64,000 bases of DNA, taken from the NCBI GenBank assembly GCA_023935145.1, contig CM043705.1:89500084-89564083 (forward strand), in the 5' to 3' direction. The stretch is from Bretschneidera sinensis (taxonomy: Eukaryota > Streptophyta > Magnoliopsida > Brassicales > Akaniaceae). The notes under the pieces were generated by a model that was given only the letters and a program-made list of their open reading frames with translations, made no database searches and was not told the origin of the DNA. Position 1 is the stretch's first letter. Each line of letters opens with the position of its first letter. Positions 1 to 11,360 of the stretch are shown here, one piece after another. Position numbers and translations under genes: made by a program.

Positions 1-711
1 CTCGAATGCATGGAATTAGACTATGCATTGATGGTCGATCGCCCCGCACCTTTGACCAGCGATAGTATCGCTGAGCAAAAGGTTGTATATGAAAAGTATG
101 AGCGAACAAACCGCATGAGCCTAATGATTATGAAGTACTCGATTCCGGATACCATCAGGGGTTCAATTCCTGATGAAAATGATGCTAAGAAATTCCTCTC
201 TCAAATAGCAGACTGATTCACAGCAAACGAAAAGATCGAGACAAGCACCATCTTGACTAAGCTTGTCTCAATACAGTACAAGGGGAAGGGGAATATAAGA
301 GAGTACATCATGGAGATGTCAAACCTTGTGACAAGACTGAAGGCATTCAAACTGGAATTGCCAGAAGACATTCTGGTGCACTTAGTCTTGATCTCTCTTC
401 CTATATAATTCAGTATTTTCAAAATTAGTTACAATACTTAAAAGAAGAAATGGACTTTGAATGAGTTGATTGCTCAATATGTCCAAGAGGAAGAGAGACT
501 TAATCATGAAAATATTGAAAGTGCTCATTTAGCATCAACTTATCAGGACCTCAGTTCCAGTAAGAAAAGAAAGAGGAACATTAAAGGAAAGGAAACTGCA
601 GGGTCTGGAAATTCACACCACAAGGGATAACAGAAACAAGATAAAGGTATAACTTGTTTCTTTTGTCACAAAGCTGGTCATGTGAAGAAAGACTGCACAA
701 AATACGCCTAG
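1..711 (+). pseudogene. copia gag relic with CCHC zinc knuckle
   Basis: The plus-strand frame starting near position 10 reads as a UBN2-type copia Gag. It is broken by in-frame stops at 214-216 and 406-408 and by further stops before 711. A CCHC knuckle (CFFCHKAGHVKKDC, spacing CX2CX4HX4C) is encoded around 655-700, and a lysine/arginine-rich stretch precedes it. Gag would form the particle that packages element RNA. Gag and the protease that follows share one frame, so the ancestral element probably had a single gag-pol frame. The start codon cannot be judged because the window edge cuts the region. Confidence 0.85.
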
Positions 712-714
712 TAT

Positions 715-2192
715 GTGACCTGGCGTGGGAAGAAGGGTAAACTTCTAAACTTTGTTTGTTCAGAAGTTAATTTGGCCTTAGTACCTAAGAACACTTGGTG
801 GATAAATACAGGTGCAACTACTCACATAAGTGTTTCTATGCAGGGGTGCATAAGGAGTCGAATGCCAACTGATACTGAAAGATTTATCTATGTAGGAAAT
901 GGCGAAAGAGTTCCTGTGGAGGCAGTTTGTTTATTTAGATTACAATTGGAATCTGGTTGTAATTTGGATTTGGATGAGACTTTTTATATACTATCTTTTA
1001 GATGGAATTTGGTTTCTATTTCATGTTTGGACAAATCAGGTTTTTCTTATTTATTTGGAAATAGAAAGTTTAGTCTTTTTCAGAATTCAAATTTGTCTGG
1101 TACCGGTTCTTTAATTGATAATTTATATAAACTGGATATGATTGCCTCCAAAGAAAACGAATCCTTGCATACCAGTAATGTTGGTATTAAGCGTAGATTA
1201 ACAAATGATAATTCATTAATGTTATGGCACAAGTGTTTAGAACATATTTCTAAACAAATTAGTCAAAGACTTGTGTCAGAAGGAATTCTTGATCCCTTAG
1301 ATTTGTCAGATTTTGAAGTCTGCATTGAGTGCATTAAGGGAAAACAAACAAATGTTAAAAATAAAGGTGCTAATAGGAGTAATAGTGTCTTAGAATTAAT
1401 ACATACGGATATTTATGGTCCATTCCCTATAGCTTTTTGGAATGGACAACAATATTTTATCACTTTCATAGATGACTACTCCAAGTATGGCTATCTTTAT
1501 TTAATTCATGAAAAGTCTCAATCTATAGACGTGTTCAAGAATTTCAAAGCTGAAGTTGAAAATCAATTAGGTAAAAAAATTAAGGCTGTCAAATCTGACT
1601 GTGGGAGTGAATACTACGGTAGATATGATGGATCAGGTAAACAACATCCCGGACCCTTCGCCAAATTTTTGATGGAATGTGGGATTGTTCCTCAATACAC
1701 CATGCCAGGGACTCCTAGTCAAAATGGTATGGTATAGCTGAGAGACGAAACCGAACCTTAAAGGATATGGTAAGAAGTATGATTAGTCATTCTTCTTTGT
1801 CAGAATCACTTTAGGGTGAAGCCATCAAGACTGCAGTTTACATCCTAAACAGAGTTTCAAGTAAAGCAGTAGCTAAAACCCCATACGAGTTATGGACAGG
1901 CAAAAAGCGTAGCATTAGACATTTGCATGTTTGGGGATGTCCAGCTGAGGCTTGGCCTTATAAGCCAAATGAAAAGAAGCTAGACTCAAGGACCGTTAGC
2001 TGTTATTTTGTTGGATACTCTGAAAGATCAAGGGGTTTCAAATTTTATGATTCCTCTAATAGATCCTTTTTCGAAACAGGCAATGCCAAGTTCATTGAGG
2101 ATGTTGAGTTAAGTGGGAGAGACCAACTCAGGCAAGTCAATTTTGAAGAGGAATGTGTATACATTCCTGTTATTGCAAACGAAAACGTTTAG
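715..2192 (+). pseudogene. copia protease and integrase relic
   Basis: The protease active-site box reads WWINTGATTH where the family has D-S/T-G. The codon at 805-807 is AAT, so the catalytic Asp is Asn. The integrase follows with its HHCC zinc-binding part (LWHKCLEHIS, then CIECIKGK) and the core aspartates in LIHTDIYGPF and VKSDCGSEY. The frame breaks at about 1735, inside the QNG-ERRNRTL box, and reading resumes in another frame to a stop at 2190-2192. The C-terminal part includes the typical LHVWGCPAEA segment. These changes show a dead copy. Confidence 0.9.
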
Positions 2193-4009
2193 GTATCCAT
2201 ACCTGATGTTATTCAAAATGCAAATCCAGAGATCCAACGCATTGATGACGAACCTGAATTGCCACCCGCTCAAAATCAGGAACCACCTGAGGTTCATCAA
2301 GAGGTATCTCAACAACCTCAAGTGGAAGTGCCATTAAGGAGATCCACTAGAGAAAGGAGAAACGCGATTTCGACTGATTATGTCGTGTATCTCCAGGAAC
2401 ATGAGTTTGATATGGGTCTGAAAGATGATCCGACTTCTTTTAGTCAAGTCAAACAATGTCTTAATTCTGAAAAGTGGATTAAAGCCATGAAGGATGAGAT
2501 GAAATTAATGGATGACAACGGTGTTTGGGACTTAGTAGAGTTGCCCAAAGGTGCGAAACCGATTGGTTGCAAACGGATATTTAAAACCAAATGGGATTCA
2601 AAAGGCAACATTGAAAGGTATAAGGCTCGCCTAGTGGCCAAAGGTTTCACTCAAAAGGAAGGTATTGATTATAAAGAGACTTTTTCACCGGTTTCGACGA
2701 AAGATTCCTTTAGAATCATTATGGCACTTGTAGCTCACTATGATTTAGAGCTACATCAAATGGACGTTAAAACAGCGTTTCTCAATGGAAACATTGAAGA
2801 AACAATATACATGGTGCAACCGGAGAACAATAAGTCCAAAGATTCAAAGTATCTTGTATGCAAGCTTAAGAAGTCCATTTATTGCTTAAAACAGGCATCC
2901 CAGCAATGGTATTGGAAATTTGATCAGTTGATTACATCTTTTGGATTTAAAGAAAACACCATTGATCAGTGCATATATCTCAAGTTCAGTGGGAGCAAAT
3001 TTATTATCCTGGTGCTATATGTAGACGACGTTCTACTGGTAAGCAGCGATATAGGCCTATTGCATGAAACCAAGAGATTTCTATCAAATAAATTTGAAAT
3101 GAAAGATCTTGGTGATGCGCCCTTTGTTTTAGGTATATAGATCCATAGAGATCGTTCTAGAGATATACTTGGACTGTCACAGAAGGCCTATATTGATAAA
3201 GTGCTAAGTAGATTTAGCATGAGTGGTTGTGCACCAGGAAACACACTCGTGGCAAAGGGTGATAAGTTCAGTTTGCTCCAATATCTGGAAAATGAACTTG
3301 AGAAGAAGGAATGGAGAAATATCCCTATGCTTCGGCTGTTGGAAGTCTCATGTATGCACAAGTGTGTACGCGACTGGACATTGCATGCATTGTTGGAATG
3401 CTAGGCATATATTTGAGTAACCCATACATGGATCATTGGAAAGCAGTTAAACAAGTTATGAGATATCTACAGAGAATGAAGGATTATATGCTCATATATT
3501 AGAGATTGGATCTTTTAAAGATCGTTGGGTATTCAGACTCCGATTTTGCCGGGTGTCTCGATAGCAGGAGATCCACTTCTGGCTATGTCTTTATGTTAGC
3601 TGGATGAGTTATATCATGGAAGAGTGTGAAACAGTCACTCATAGCTACTTCCACCATGGAGGCAGAGTTCATCGCTTGCCATGAGGCATCAAATCAAGGA
3701 ATATGGCTGTGAAATTTTATCACTGGGCTGCGCACGGTTGATGGTATTGATAGACCATTAACGATTTATTGTGATAATAAGGCTGCTGAGTTGTATTCCA
3801 AGAACAACAGAAGCTTGTCGAGGTCAAAGCATATTGACATCAAGTTTCTGGTTATCAAAGAGAGAGTCCAGAATTTTCAAGTGTCAATTGAGCATATCAG
3901 TACAAACTCTATGATTGCGGATCCGCTTACTAAGGGTTTGCCACCTATAGTGTTTCATAAGCATGTTGCTCACATGGGTGTTGTTCTTTTGGACCATATA
4001 CCCGTATAG
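2193..4009 (+). pseudogene. copia reverse transcriptase and RNase H relic
   Basis: The region from 2259 to 3140 encodes the RVT_2 reverse transcriptase: KARLVAKGFTQKEGIDY, QMDVKTAFLNG, and the catalytic YVDDVLL box at about 3018-3035. A TAG at 3138-3140 and later frameshifts break the reading. The RNase H domain follows, with SDFAGCLDSRRSTSGY and STMEAEFIACHEA at about 3535-3700 and DNKAAELYSKN near 3775. The final ADPLTKGLP segment of copia polyproteins ends near 3945. Every catalytic block is recognisable, but no single frame covers them. Confidence 0.92.
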
Positions 4010-4435
4010 TGGGAGTTTGTATTTGGCCTTTTACTTTTGCTTAATTGACATGGTTATGTTGTTCTGTACAGACTTTGGATTATGTATTTTTGATTACTTT
4101 ATGATGACTTTCATTGCAGTTTTGCATTTAACGTTGAAAGTATTTCATATGATTCTTTTGAGTCATATGGAAGACCAGTTGGAAATTGACATGTTTAAGA
4201 TCATGTTTCATGTAATTTTCATGCTACACATCCATACTAGATCTATGTCGTTAATTGTGTTAGTGTTGTGACCATTGATGGGTCTTGTTACGATAAATGT
4301 GATAAAGACCGCTTTGATCCTACATTGATATGGTTAATGGACCAGATTGTTGTTGGATATTTTGGTTTAGATAGCACAAATGAGCTCAATTAAAGTTATC
4401 TTCATGTACAATATAAAGGATAATATATGTAATCC

Positions 4436-4872
4436 AAGTGGGAGATTGTTGGAATTTTGGATTCATATATGTTATAACATTGTACATGTAAACCTGTTAT
4501 CTAACAAATGACCCAATTAAGTGATATAATTTTTATGAGTCTCCAAAGTATCAAGGTTCTTTAGTATGAGTTACCTTATGTGTAGAAGCCCGATGTGGTA
4601 TGGGTCTTTGTTAATGGGCCAAAAACCCAATGCACATGTGTGAGGTAATTGTTAGGGTTATGGTCCCTAAGACACAGAGAAATAAATAGACATCAGGGGA
4701 GGGTGTTTTGTATGTGTTAAATTTTATTGAAACAGACAGTTCTTCTCCCTCTCCTCTAACATTCAGTTGATTGGTTCCCATACCAAAGGTAGTTCTCCCT
4801 GTAGTCTTAGAAGATCAACCCAAGGAGGCTTGCTTGTAATGGATTTTGGTTTGTTTCTAACTCATCTTCTCA
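4436..4872 (+). repeat. copia polypurine tract and 3' LTR
   Basis: The polypurine tract AAGTGGGAGAT at 4436-4446 is followed directly by TGTTGGAATTTTGG, a common copia LTR start. The 3' end near 4872 (TTCTCA) is my estimate, because the 5' LTR is not in the window for comparison. Confidence 0.65.
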
Positions 4873-5278
4873 AAATATATATATATATATGAATTCTTGA
4901 CAAGTTTAGTACGAAAAGATCTTGACTATATAATTAATTATTTGTGTATTAGTATCAAGATTAATATAACAAATCAATCCCCAAGCATATAGTCAATCAA
5001 AGGGAACTAAACAAGAGAATATAAAAATTTATTAGAAGTATTACCTTCAGCTTGTTTTCCACATTACTGGTGAAATAATTTGCATCGGCTGATACGTTTA
5101 TCATCAAAATGTTGATGTTAAAAGTACAAAATAAACAAATAGATGTAAGATACCATATGATCGTTGAAAAGAATTAGCAAAACAAAGTAAAAATGACACG
5201 TAACAAGAAAGAACCAAAAAGAAACACAAGGAGAGAGCAACTCTGTATTTTTCCACTCAGATACACGCTCCTCTTTAT
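4873..5278. other. AT-rich spacer, nothing recognised
   Basis: This is low-complexity AT-rich sequence, with a short (TA)n run near 4880, between the copia LTR and duplicated block A. I see no gene or element boundary in it. Confidence 0.5.
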
Positions 5279-6016
5279 CCATTAATCGACACTACACGAA
5301 CTTCTTTGAATAATACCACCTGCACTTAAGTACTTAACACAAACATCCAATCCAATGACGTTATTTGGTACCAGATTTAAGTAAACTTAAAGCTTGCTTA
5401 AATCTGTTCAAACTAATATTTAAGCAAGCTTTTTTGACGGTAATATAAACTAAAAAGAGAGTTTCAGGGGTTTAAGAGAGATTTTCCAGAAACAATTATT
5501 TAAAAAAGAAGAAGATTATAACCCTAAAACCCCAACAAAGAATAAAAGATATTAAACCAATTGTGGTAAGCCAGCTGTGAAATGGGCAGAAAACGAAATT
5601 GTTTCTCTCTCTTATTGATATCCATCACCTATAAAAGATAAACCACTGCTAACTTTTTGTATCTTATCAAACAATTGATTGCACGCCTCCAATTTAACTG
5701 AGAGGCCAAGTTATGTATATATGCTCTGGGTTGAAGGATATGATAGTGGCCGATGTAGGACAAGTTTTTATTTAGCCCAAAAGTCTATTAAATAGTATGA
5801 AAAAAAATATATATATATATATATATATATTTTCTCATTAAAAGTGAAATGGATTTTGTGCTTATATATCATAGCATGATGCTGGGCAAAAAGCGAAAAA
5901 ATGTTGATTAATTAAAGGGCCTTTTAATCTTCTTCTTTTTTAAATTCATTGTTATGCTGCTCACTGTGGCCATACTCGATGAGACCAAAAAAAGAGACTG
6001 AAAAATATATTATATG

Positions 6017-6025
6017 TATAAAAAA
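6017..6025 (+). promoter_or_regulatory. Candidate TATA box of carboxylesterase copy A
   Basis: TATAAAAAA lies 162 bases before the ATG and is conserved at 23753 in copy B. No transcription start is visible, so this is a position-based guess. Confidence 0.35.
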
Positions 6026-6178
6026 AATCTGCGGATTTCAGACTATAAATTTCGCTGCATAATGCGTAGGGTCTTTAATTTTGACCAACTAACCTACACC
6101 AAGCAGTGTACCATCTTCATCAATTTCTCCTTTTTAGGCCAACGTTTTCTACGCTCTGGGCCCCGACTGAAATTAAAA

Positions 6179-7201
6179 ATGACAACAAATTCTCACCAGA
6201 CACAACCACCAACAGCAAGCCCATCACTCCCATGGAAAACGAGGCTCTCAATATCAGTCCTCACCGCCGTGACGGACGCCGCCCGACGTCGTGACGGCAC
6301 CGTCAACAGGCGCCTCCTCCGCTTCCTTGACTTCCAAACCTCTCCCAACCCTAACCCTGTCAACTCCGTCTCCTCTACCGATACAACAGTGGACCCCACC
6401 CGTAACCTCTGGTTCCGTCTCTTCTCTCCTGTCCCCATTGCTTCCGGTCTCCCCGTTGTCGTCTTCTTCCATGGCGGCGGCTTCAACTTCCTCAGCGCCT
6501 CCTCCTCCTCCTCCTCCTACGACGCCGCTTGCCGCAGATTCGCGAGAAAACTCCCCTCATTCGTCGTTTCCGTTAACTACCGTCTTGCTCCAGAACACCG
6601 TTACCCTTCCCAATACGACGACGGATTCGACGTCCTCAAGTTCCTCTATGAAAACGGGGACAAGGTGTTACCACCAAATGCCGATCTCTCCAGATGTTTT
6701 CTAGCTGGAGATAGTGCAGGTGCCAACTTGGCCCACCACGTGGCCGTTCGGGCTTGCCGGGCTGGATTTCGGATATTGAAAGCTATCGGGTTGGTTTCCA
6801 TACAGCCGTTCTTTGGAGGAGAAGAGAGGACCGAGTCCGAGAAACGGATGGTCGGATCATTAATAGTGTCGGTGCCCCGAACGGATTGGTGTTGGAGCAT
6901 GTTCTTGCCGGACGGGTCAAACCGGGACCACGAGGCCGCGAATGTGAGTGGGCCTAATGCGGTTGATATTTCGGATCTGGAATTCCCTGAAACGGTAGTG
7001 TTTGTGGGTGGGTTTGACCCGCTAAAGGATTGGCAGAAAAGGTACTGTGAATGGTTGAAGAATTCAGAGAAAGAGGCAGCTTTGATCGAGTATCCAAACA
7101 TGATCCATGCTTTTTACATATCCCCCGAGTTGCCCGAATCCTCGCAGTTAATCATGCAAGTCAAGGATTTCGTTTGCAAACGCTTGTCTTCTATGCTTTG
7201 A
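6179..7201 (+). CDS. Plant carboxylesterase (CXE18-like alpha/beta hydrolase), copy A
   Basis: The single exon encodes 340 residues. This is a plant CXE-family esterase (Abhydrolase_3, hormone-sensitive-lipase type), expected to be a soluble enzyme hydrolysing short-chain carboxyl esters; its natural substrate is unknown. The oxyanion-hole motif HGGG is at residues 98-101. The catalytic serine is in GDSAGAN (Ser179). Asp280 (GGFDPLKDW) and His310 (NMIHAFY) complete the triad. GID1 gibberellin receptors, which belong to the same superfamily, lack the catalytic His, so this is not a GID1. I chose the ATG at 6179 because it matches copy B and gives the usual family length; upstream codons in the same frame are leader sequence. 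Copy A lacks about 68 bases of the 5' leader present in copy B. The N-terminal pattern with [12 protein letters not shown] resembles CXE18-type proteins; this comes from memory and was not searched. Confidence 0.93.
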   Translation: MTTNSHQTQPPTASPSLPWKTRLSISVLTAVTDAARRRDGTVNRRLLRFLDFQTSPNPNPVNSVSSTDTTVDPTRNLWFRLFSPVPIASGLPVVVFFHGGGFNFLSASSSSSSYDAACRRFARKLPSFVVSVNYRLAPEHRYPSQYDDGFDVLKFLYENGDKVLPPNADLSRCFLAGDSAGANLAHHVAVRACRAGFRILKAIGLVSIQPFFGGEERTESEKRMVGSLIVSVPRTDWCWSMFLPDGSNRDHEAANVSGPNAVDISDLEFPETVVFVGGFDPLKDWQKRYCEWLKNSEKEAALIEYPNMIHAFYISPELPESSQLIMQVKDFVCKRLSSML

Positions 7202-7657
7202 AAACCTAGCTAGATTTGTCCACGTGTTTACTGCAGTGGAAAGCACGTTTCTCAGCGCCCAAGATGAGACAGATTGAATTCTCCTCCTGTATAATTTCAT
7301 GTTGAAGTGTATTTGATTAAAACAATATTTTTTTAAATGGGTTGATATTGTCTCAATTAAAAGTAGTTTAAGATATATCGATATAAATTCAAGTAAATGA
7401 ATGTAATCTAAGAGTAAAATAAATAACAGTTACGTAATAACAATAATCTTAATGTATTGATATTTAAATCAACTCTGATATAAATGGTTTACACGGTAAA
7501 AACCTCAAAATATCAAGTACAAACTCTTCGAATTTGTTATATTGTATGTCAAGCCTTCAATGTTGCCTTGGCTTGGATCAACTTCTAGACAAACTGAAAA
7601 ATGGATGAAGAAAGGAGATTACGGTTACAACTACTCCTCTTGGAACTAGAAAGTAAA
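7202..7657. other. 3' flank of carboxylesterase A
   Basis: This holds the 3' untranslated region and AT-rich spacer. No clear polyadenylation signal stands out and no gene is seen. Confidence 0.5.
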
Positions 7658-8206
7658 GGAAAATAAATGCAGAAAAATAATAATTGTTGGATGATTGTTT
7701 GTGTTTTTCATATGATTGATTCAGTTTCGATTTATATTGCTTCAGGTTTAGACAATTGAGTTGATAATTTTCAAGAGTCCCACGTTTCCACTTCCTCACG
7801 TATTCTTAATTAAATGCGAAGAACATACCACGTGTCAAAATTTTAACTCTACTACGTGTGTCATATTTAATCGTAGTCACTATGAAAGGATTGGGGACAA
7901 TCCAAGAGTCGTGCATTTAACTGGTTAAGGTAGGAAAATAAATACAGAAAAATAATAATTGTTGGATGATTGTTTGTGCTTTTCATATGACTGATTCAGT
8001 TTCTATTTATACCGTTTCAGGCTTAGACAATTGTGTTGATAATTCTCAAGAGTCCCACGTTTCCATTTCCTCACGTATTCTCAATTAAATGAGAAGAACA
8101 TGCCACATGTCAAAATTTTAACTCTACTACGTGTGTCATATTTAATCGTAGTCACTTTTACTTTAACCAGTTAAATGCACGACTCTTGGATTATCCCCAA
8201 TCCTTT
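7658..8206. repeat. Tandem duplication interlaced with a 44-bp inverted repeat (copy A)
   Basis: A segment of about 227 bases at 7658-7885 recurs at 7933-8158 (period 275). Each unit ends with CACGTGTC-like and TACGTGTGTC sequence. Between and after the units are near-perfect inverted arms at 7885-7928 and 8163-8206, which could fold into a hairpin enclosing the second unit. The same structure occurs in copy B (about 25455-26010), so it is older than the block duplication. Confidence 0.8.
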
Positions 8207-8724
8207 AATAGTTGGATTGGTAGTTATGACTCACCTATCATGCTTGAGGTCGAGGTATTAACAATTCCTTTGTGCTCACTAGCCTTGAGCCCTCTAATTA
8301 TCACATTTGTCCCGATGTCGCCCATTGAACTTCTCATTTTAAAAGTCCTTGTTCCGTAGGCTTTTTTAACGGTTAATTGTCTTATCTCAATTAATGCTCC
8401 ATCACGCCTCTCTCTTTTCTAGTTGCCTTCTTTCTTACTTACTAAGACCTTCACACGTGGCTCAATCAAGACACGCCACAACATTTTATTATTTTTGGTA
8501 TAAACAATTGCCCCCCAACATGATTGGTTCGAAGATGCGAACCAATAAGCATGATTACACTAGATCTTTTACCATTTAGAGATTTGAATCGATTGTACTT
8601 TCGTACCCAATAAATACCTTATTCCTTTTTATGATTTTCTTCAAACATTCTCTTTCCAATCCCTAACGTTCCCAAATTCTTTCAGTGTCTTCAATCTTCT
8701 GCTTAAAATTACTTCAATCTTTCA
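8207..8724. other. Spacer upstream of the plant-mobile-domain relic
   Basis: No gene is recognised. ACACGTGG near 8454 is a G-box-like core, and GGTTCGAAGATGCGAACC at 8525-8542 is a short hairpin. The region may be the old promoter of the relic gene downstream; this is inference. Confidence 0.4.
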
Positions 8725-9890
8725 ATGGCTGTCAAATGAAAGAACATTCATGGTGATGCCTCCCCTGAACAGTCCCCTCACCATGTCGTTGTACCTTCAC
8801 TTGGTAAGGGAAAAGTGGTTGCAGCTGCTTAAGTTCCTGAGAAAGAGTCTAATGTTGGGTTTCTTGCTCACGTAAGAGACCTCTTTCATACTTCTCGAGG
8901 CCTAGGTCAGCTGTATGAGGATGTAGTTAATCCTTTTCCATTGAGAGACTTCCTTCTTCTGTGGGTTTTGCTATTGCTGGACCTTCTTTTTCTGATGAAT
9001 CACAATAGCTTTGGGTATGTGTATCCACATCACCCAGTTAATTGCCTCCTATTTCAGAAAATTGCCCTAAGATTTGTCATGGAATTCCTAGTGCGCTAAA
9101 ACTCCAAACGCCTCCTGGTACCATGTTGGTGATAGATGGCCTATTTGGGTAGAAAGATTTATTGCTCATTGCGCTTAAGAGCTATGGGATATGTGTATGT
9201 TCAAGGTGGTTCAATCATCGACACACAATTTGTCTTTGAACCATCCTTTCCTTAGTGCTCTATTGCTCTTTTGGTCACCATTATCGAACACTTTTCACCT
9301 TCCAACTGGGCAACTTACTATCACAATCGAGGATGTATTTGTGCTTTTGAACATCTCACCAACAGGTTCTGTGTTGTACATCCTTAAATGTCAATGGGTA
9401 AGGTAGAGTTTGTCTTCCTAGCGAAAAATCGTTTTGAGTTTTAATGTTTTCCTTTCTGACCATATAGGTCGTGCATGTGATCTTATTTCTAAAGCAGAGT
9501 TGACTACTTTTTACTTATATCTTGTTTGCAAATACTTGATGTGCATTTCGACCAAACGGGTCACCAAGCAATTTTTGGCAATTGTAAACGCACTAGCTCA
9601 TGGAAAGACAGTAGGCTTGCACAGTTTGTGGTAGCCAATTTGTATAGATGTTTGTATGATATATACAGGAGGGGATTCCCTTCTTCTTTGGATGGCCCCT
9701 TGTGGCTCATTCAAGTTTGGGCTTACGCTTATTTTCCAACGTTCGCTCCAATCACTCGAGCCAGCAGGGATGCAACTCAATTCTCCTGCTATGTAGAGTT
9801 CTTTTGCAGGGGAACATATGACTCTTAGCATCCCCGACCTTCATTCAAGGATTATCTCGATGGCTTGCTCAAGCTTTCCTCTTAGTAATT
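8725..9890 (+). pseudogene. Plant mobile domain (PMD, PF10536-type) gene relic, copy A
   Basis: Reading from the ATG at 8725 meets stops at 8737-8739 and 8830-8832. Farther on, 9191-9406 encodes a segment with NTFHLPTGQLTITIEDVFVL, which matches the core of the plant mobile domain (family pattern THTFHLP-GEMTITLEDV). In another frame 9526-9828 gives VVANLYRCLYDIYRRG and GPLWLIQVWAYAYFP, the later GP-LLLQLWAYERF-like part. PMD proteins occur both as transposon-encoded and as host (MAIN/MAIL) proteins. This one is broken by stops and frameshifts. The stop at 8830 is shared with copy B (26630-26632), so the gene died before duplication. Confidence 0.72.
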
Positions 9891-11358
9891 AAGAACAAAA
9901 TGTCAAAATAAAAAAAAAAGAATGGAAAGCTATGTGAAAGAGGGGTTCAATTTCTTTTTAATAGGGAAAAAGAACCATGAATATATCAAAAGTAAGGGTG
10001 AGTTTGAGATTGCTGTAACGTTTTCAAAAGTGTTGTGGGACAATCATGATATAGTGTTTGGTAAATTACATATCTAAATTAAATGTGAAAAAGTTAGAGT
10101 TATGCAAAATATCTAAGATATACATAATAATGATAGTGTTTCTGTAGTAGCAATAAAAAATCTTTTTTTATATAGAAAGAAATTTCATTGAGTTAGTGCT
10201 TTGAGAAATCTACATTTTATATCACAACTTTTGTTAACATAATTAATAATTAAATTTTACAAAACGCAAAGTTTAAATTTTTACAATTGAAAAAATAGAT
10301 TTTGTCACCTACCACAATACCAAACGTACGTACTCTAAAAAAAACATTGGTTTGCCTAATTTTTTTTATTTATGGGACACAATAAAATACAATTCGGATA
10401 TCCATCAATCTAATCTTGTACAAAAGCCAAGTCATGGTGCATAAATTACAATCACTTATGAATTAAGATCATGAGTAATTAGAACCAACTGATCAATATA
10501 TTTTCTTTGATCTTTACCAATTTTAAATAAAAATACGCGAAGCAAATAGCAATCGATTCATAGCTAACATAATCATCCATCAGTTAACAATTTCTTGTAT
10601 TTCTAGGCCACAAGTGAAGTTGCTAGTTTCAGCTTCTTTGAGAAACGAAGGGGGGCTAACTTCATCTATCTCCATCATGATTGAATATAGATGATAGACA
10701 AAGTAAGTCAAATTTTGATATTTGCTATTCCCTATTTGTTGTACGTTTTTTTTTTTTACTTCCTTCCCTACTTATTTTTTTCTCTACTTTATTGGTTATA
10801 AAAAGAATTTTTTTATTTAAAAATAAAAAAGAAAAAAAATTATATGAAATTATTTACATGAAATTCATGAAGTTTCTTTTTTAATTTTTATATTTAAAAT
10901 AATAAAATCAATGATCACGATCAATCTTCTAAAATATATTCATAAGAATTTTAGAGTTACAAAAAATAACTTTTTTTTGATTAATTTTAATCGTTGATAA
11001 AATATGAATTAAATTACATACTAAAATGATAACTTTTTGTTGAAATTTTGTATAGTTGATTTACTACATGAATTTTATTAAATGATAAAATCCAATTTTA
11101 AATTTTATTTTCAAAAACATAATTTTTAAAAAAAACTTCACAAAAAAATATAAAAAACTTCATATAAATTTTGCTTAATAAACAAACTTGTAAATAATGT
11201 GTATTAACTAAAATGAAATGTGTTGAAAAATGCAAGCAATGGTTGTGGCGCGATGGAAAGAGAGAATGTCATTACCATCCCTCATAGATTAATGGATAGA
11301 TATATTTCAATAAAAAAAGATAGATAAATTTAATAGATATTATTTTTAAATTATTTAT
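9891..11358. other. AT-rich tail of block A, no gene seen
   Basis: There are long A/T runs and a few short open frames with no recognisable protein. It matches 27691-29180 of copy B, which carries an extra 30 or so bases near 27990-28020. Confidence 0.6.
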
Positions 11359-11360
11359 TT

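Larger units (their letters stand above)
1..4872 (+). mobile_element. Ty1/copia LTR retrotransposon, 5' truncated by window edge, decayed
   Basis: The domain order on the plus strand is gag, zinc knuckle, protease, integrase, reverse transcriptase, RNase H, polypurine tract and 3' LTR, which is the Ty1/copia order. The 5' LTR and primer-binding site lie outside the window. Stops and frameshifts are spread through every domain, so the copy cannot make a polyprotein. About 430 bases lie between the end of the RNase H region and the polypurine tract at 4436-4446. This region shows no coding potential. Confidence 0.93.
5279..11358 (+). repeat. Duplicated block, copy A (about 6.1 kb)
   Basis: This block is repeated in the same orientation at 23021-29180. 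It starts at CCATTAATCGAC and ends at AAATTATTTAT in both copies; outside those points the flanks are unrelated. Both copies contain the same upstream region, carboxylesterase gene, internal repeats, plant-mobile-domain relic and AT-rich tail. Roughly 12 substitutions in about 1 kb of coding sequence, counted by eye, put divergence near 1 percent. The right edge of copy A runs straight into the subterminal repeats of the CACTA element. Confidence 0.95.

Noticed and set aside
5290..5296. CACTACA in copy A as a possible left CACTA terminus
   Set aside because: Copy B has the homologous bases CCCTTCA, so this is a point difference inside the duplicated block. No palindrome array follows it.
6646..7101. 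Antisense open frames over the carboxylesterases (also 24399-24899)
   Set aside because: They are mirror frames of GC-rich coding sequence. They share no recognisable domain, and the sense frame has the full catalytic triad.
8525..8542. GGTTCGAAGATGCGAACC as a tRNA T-arm
   Set aside because: It is a short hairpin with no acceptor stem, D-arm or anticodon arm around it. It is present in both duplicated copies without tRNA structure.
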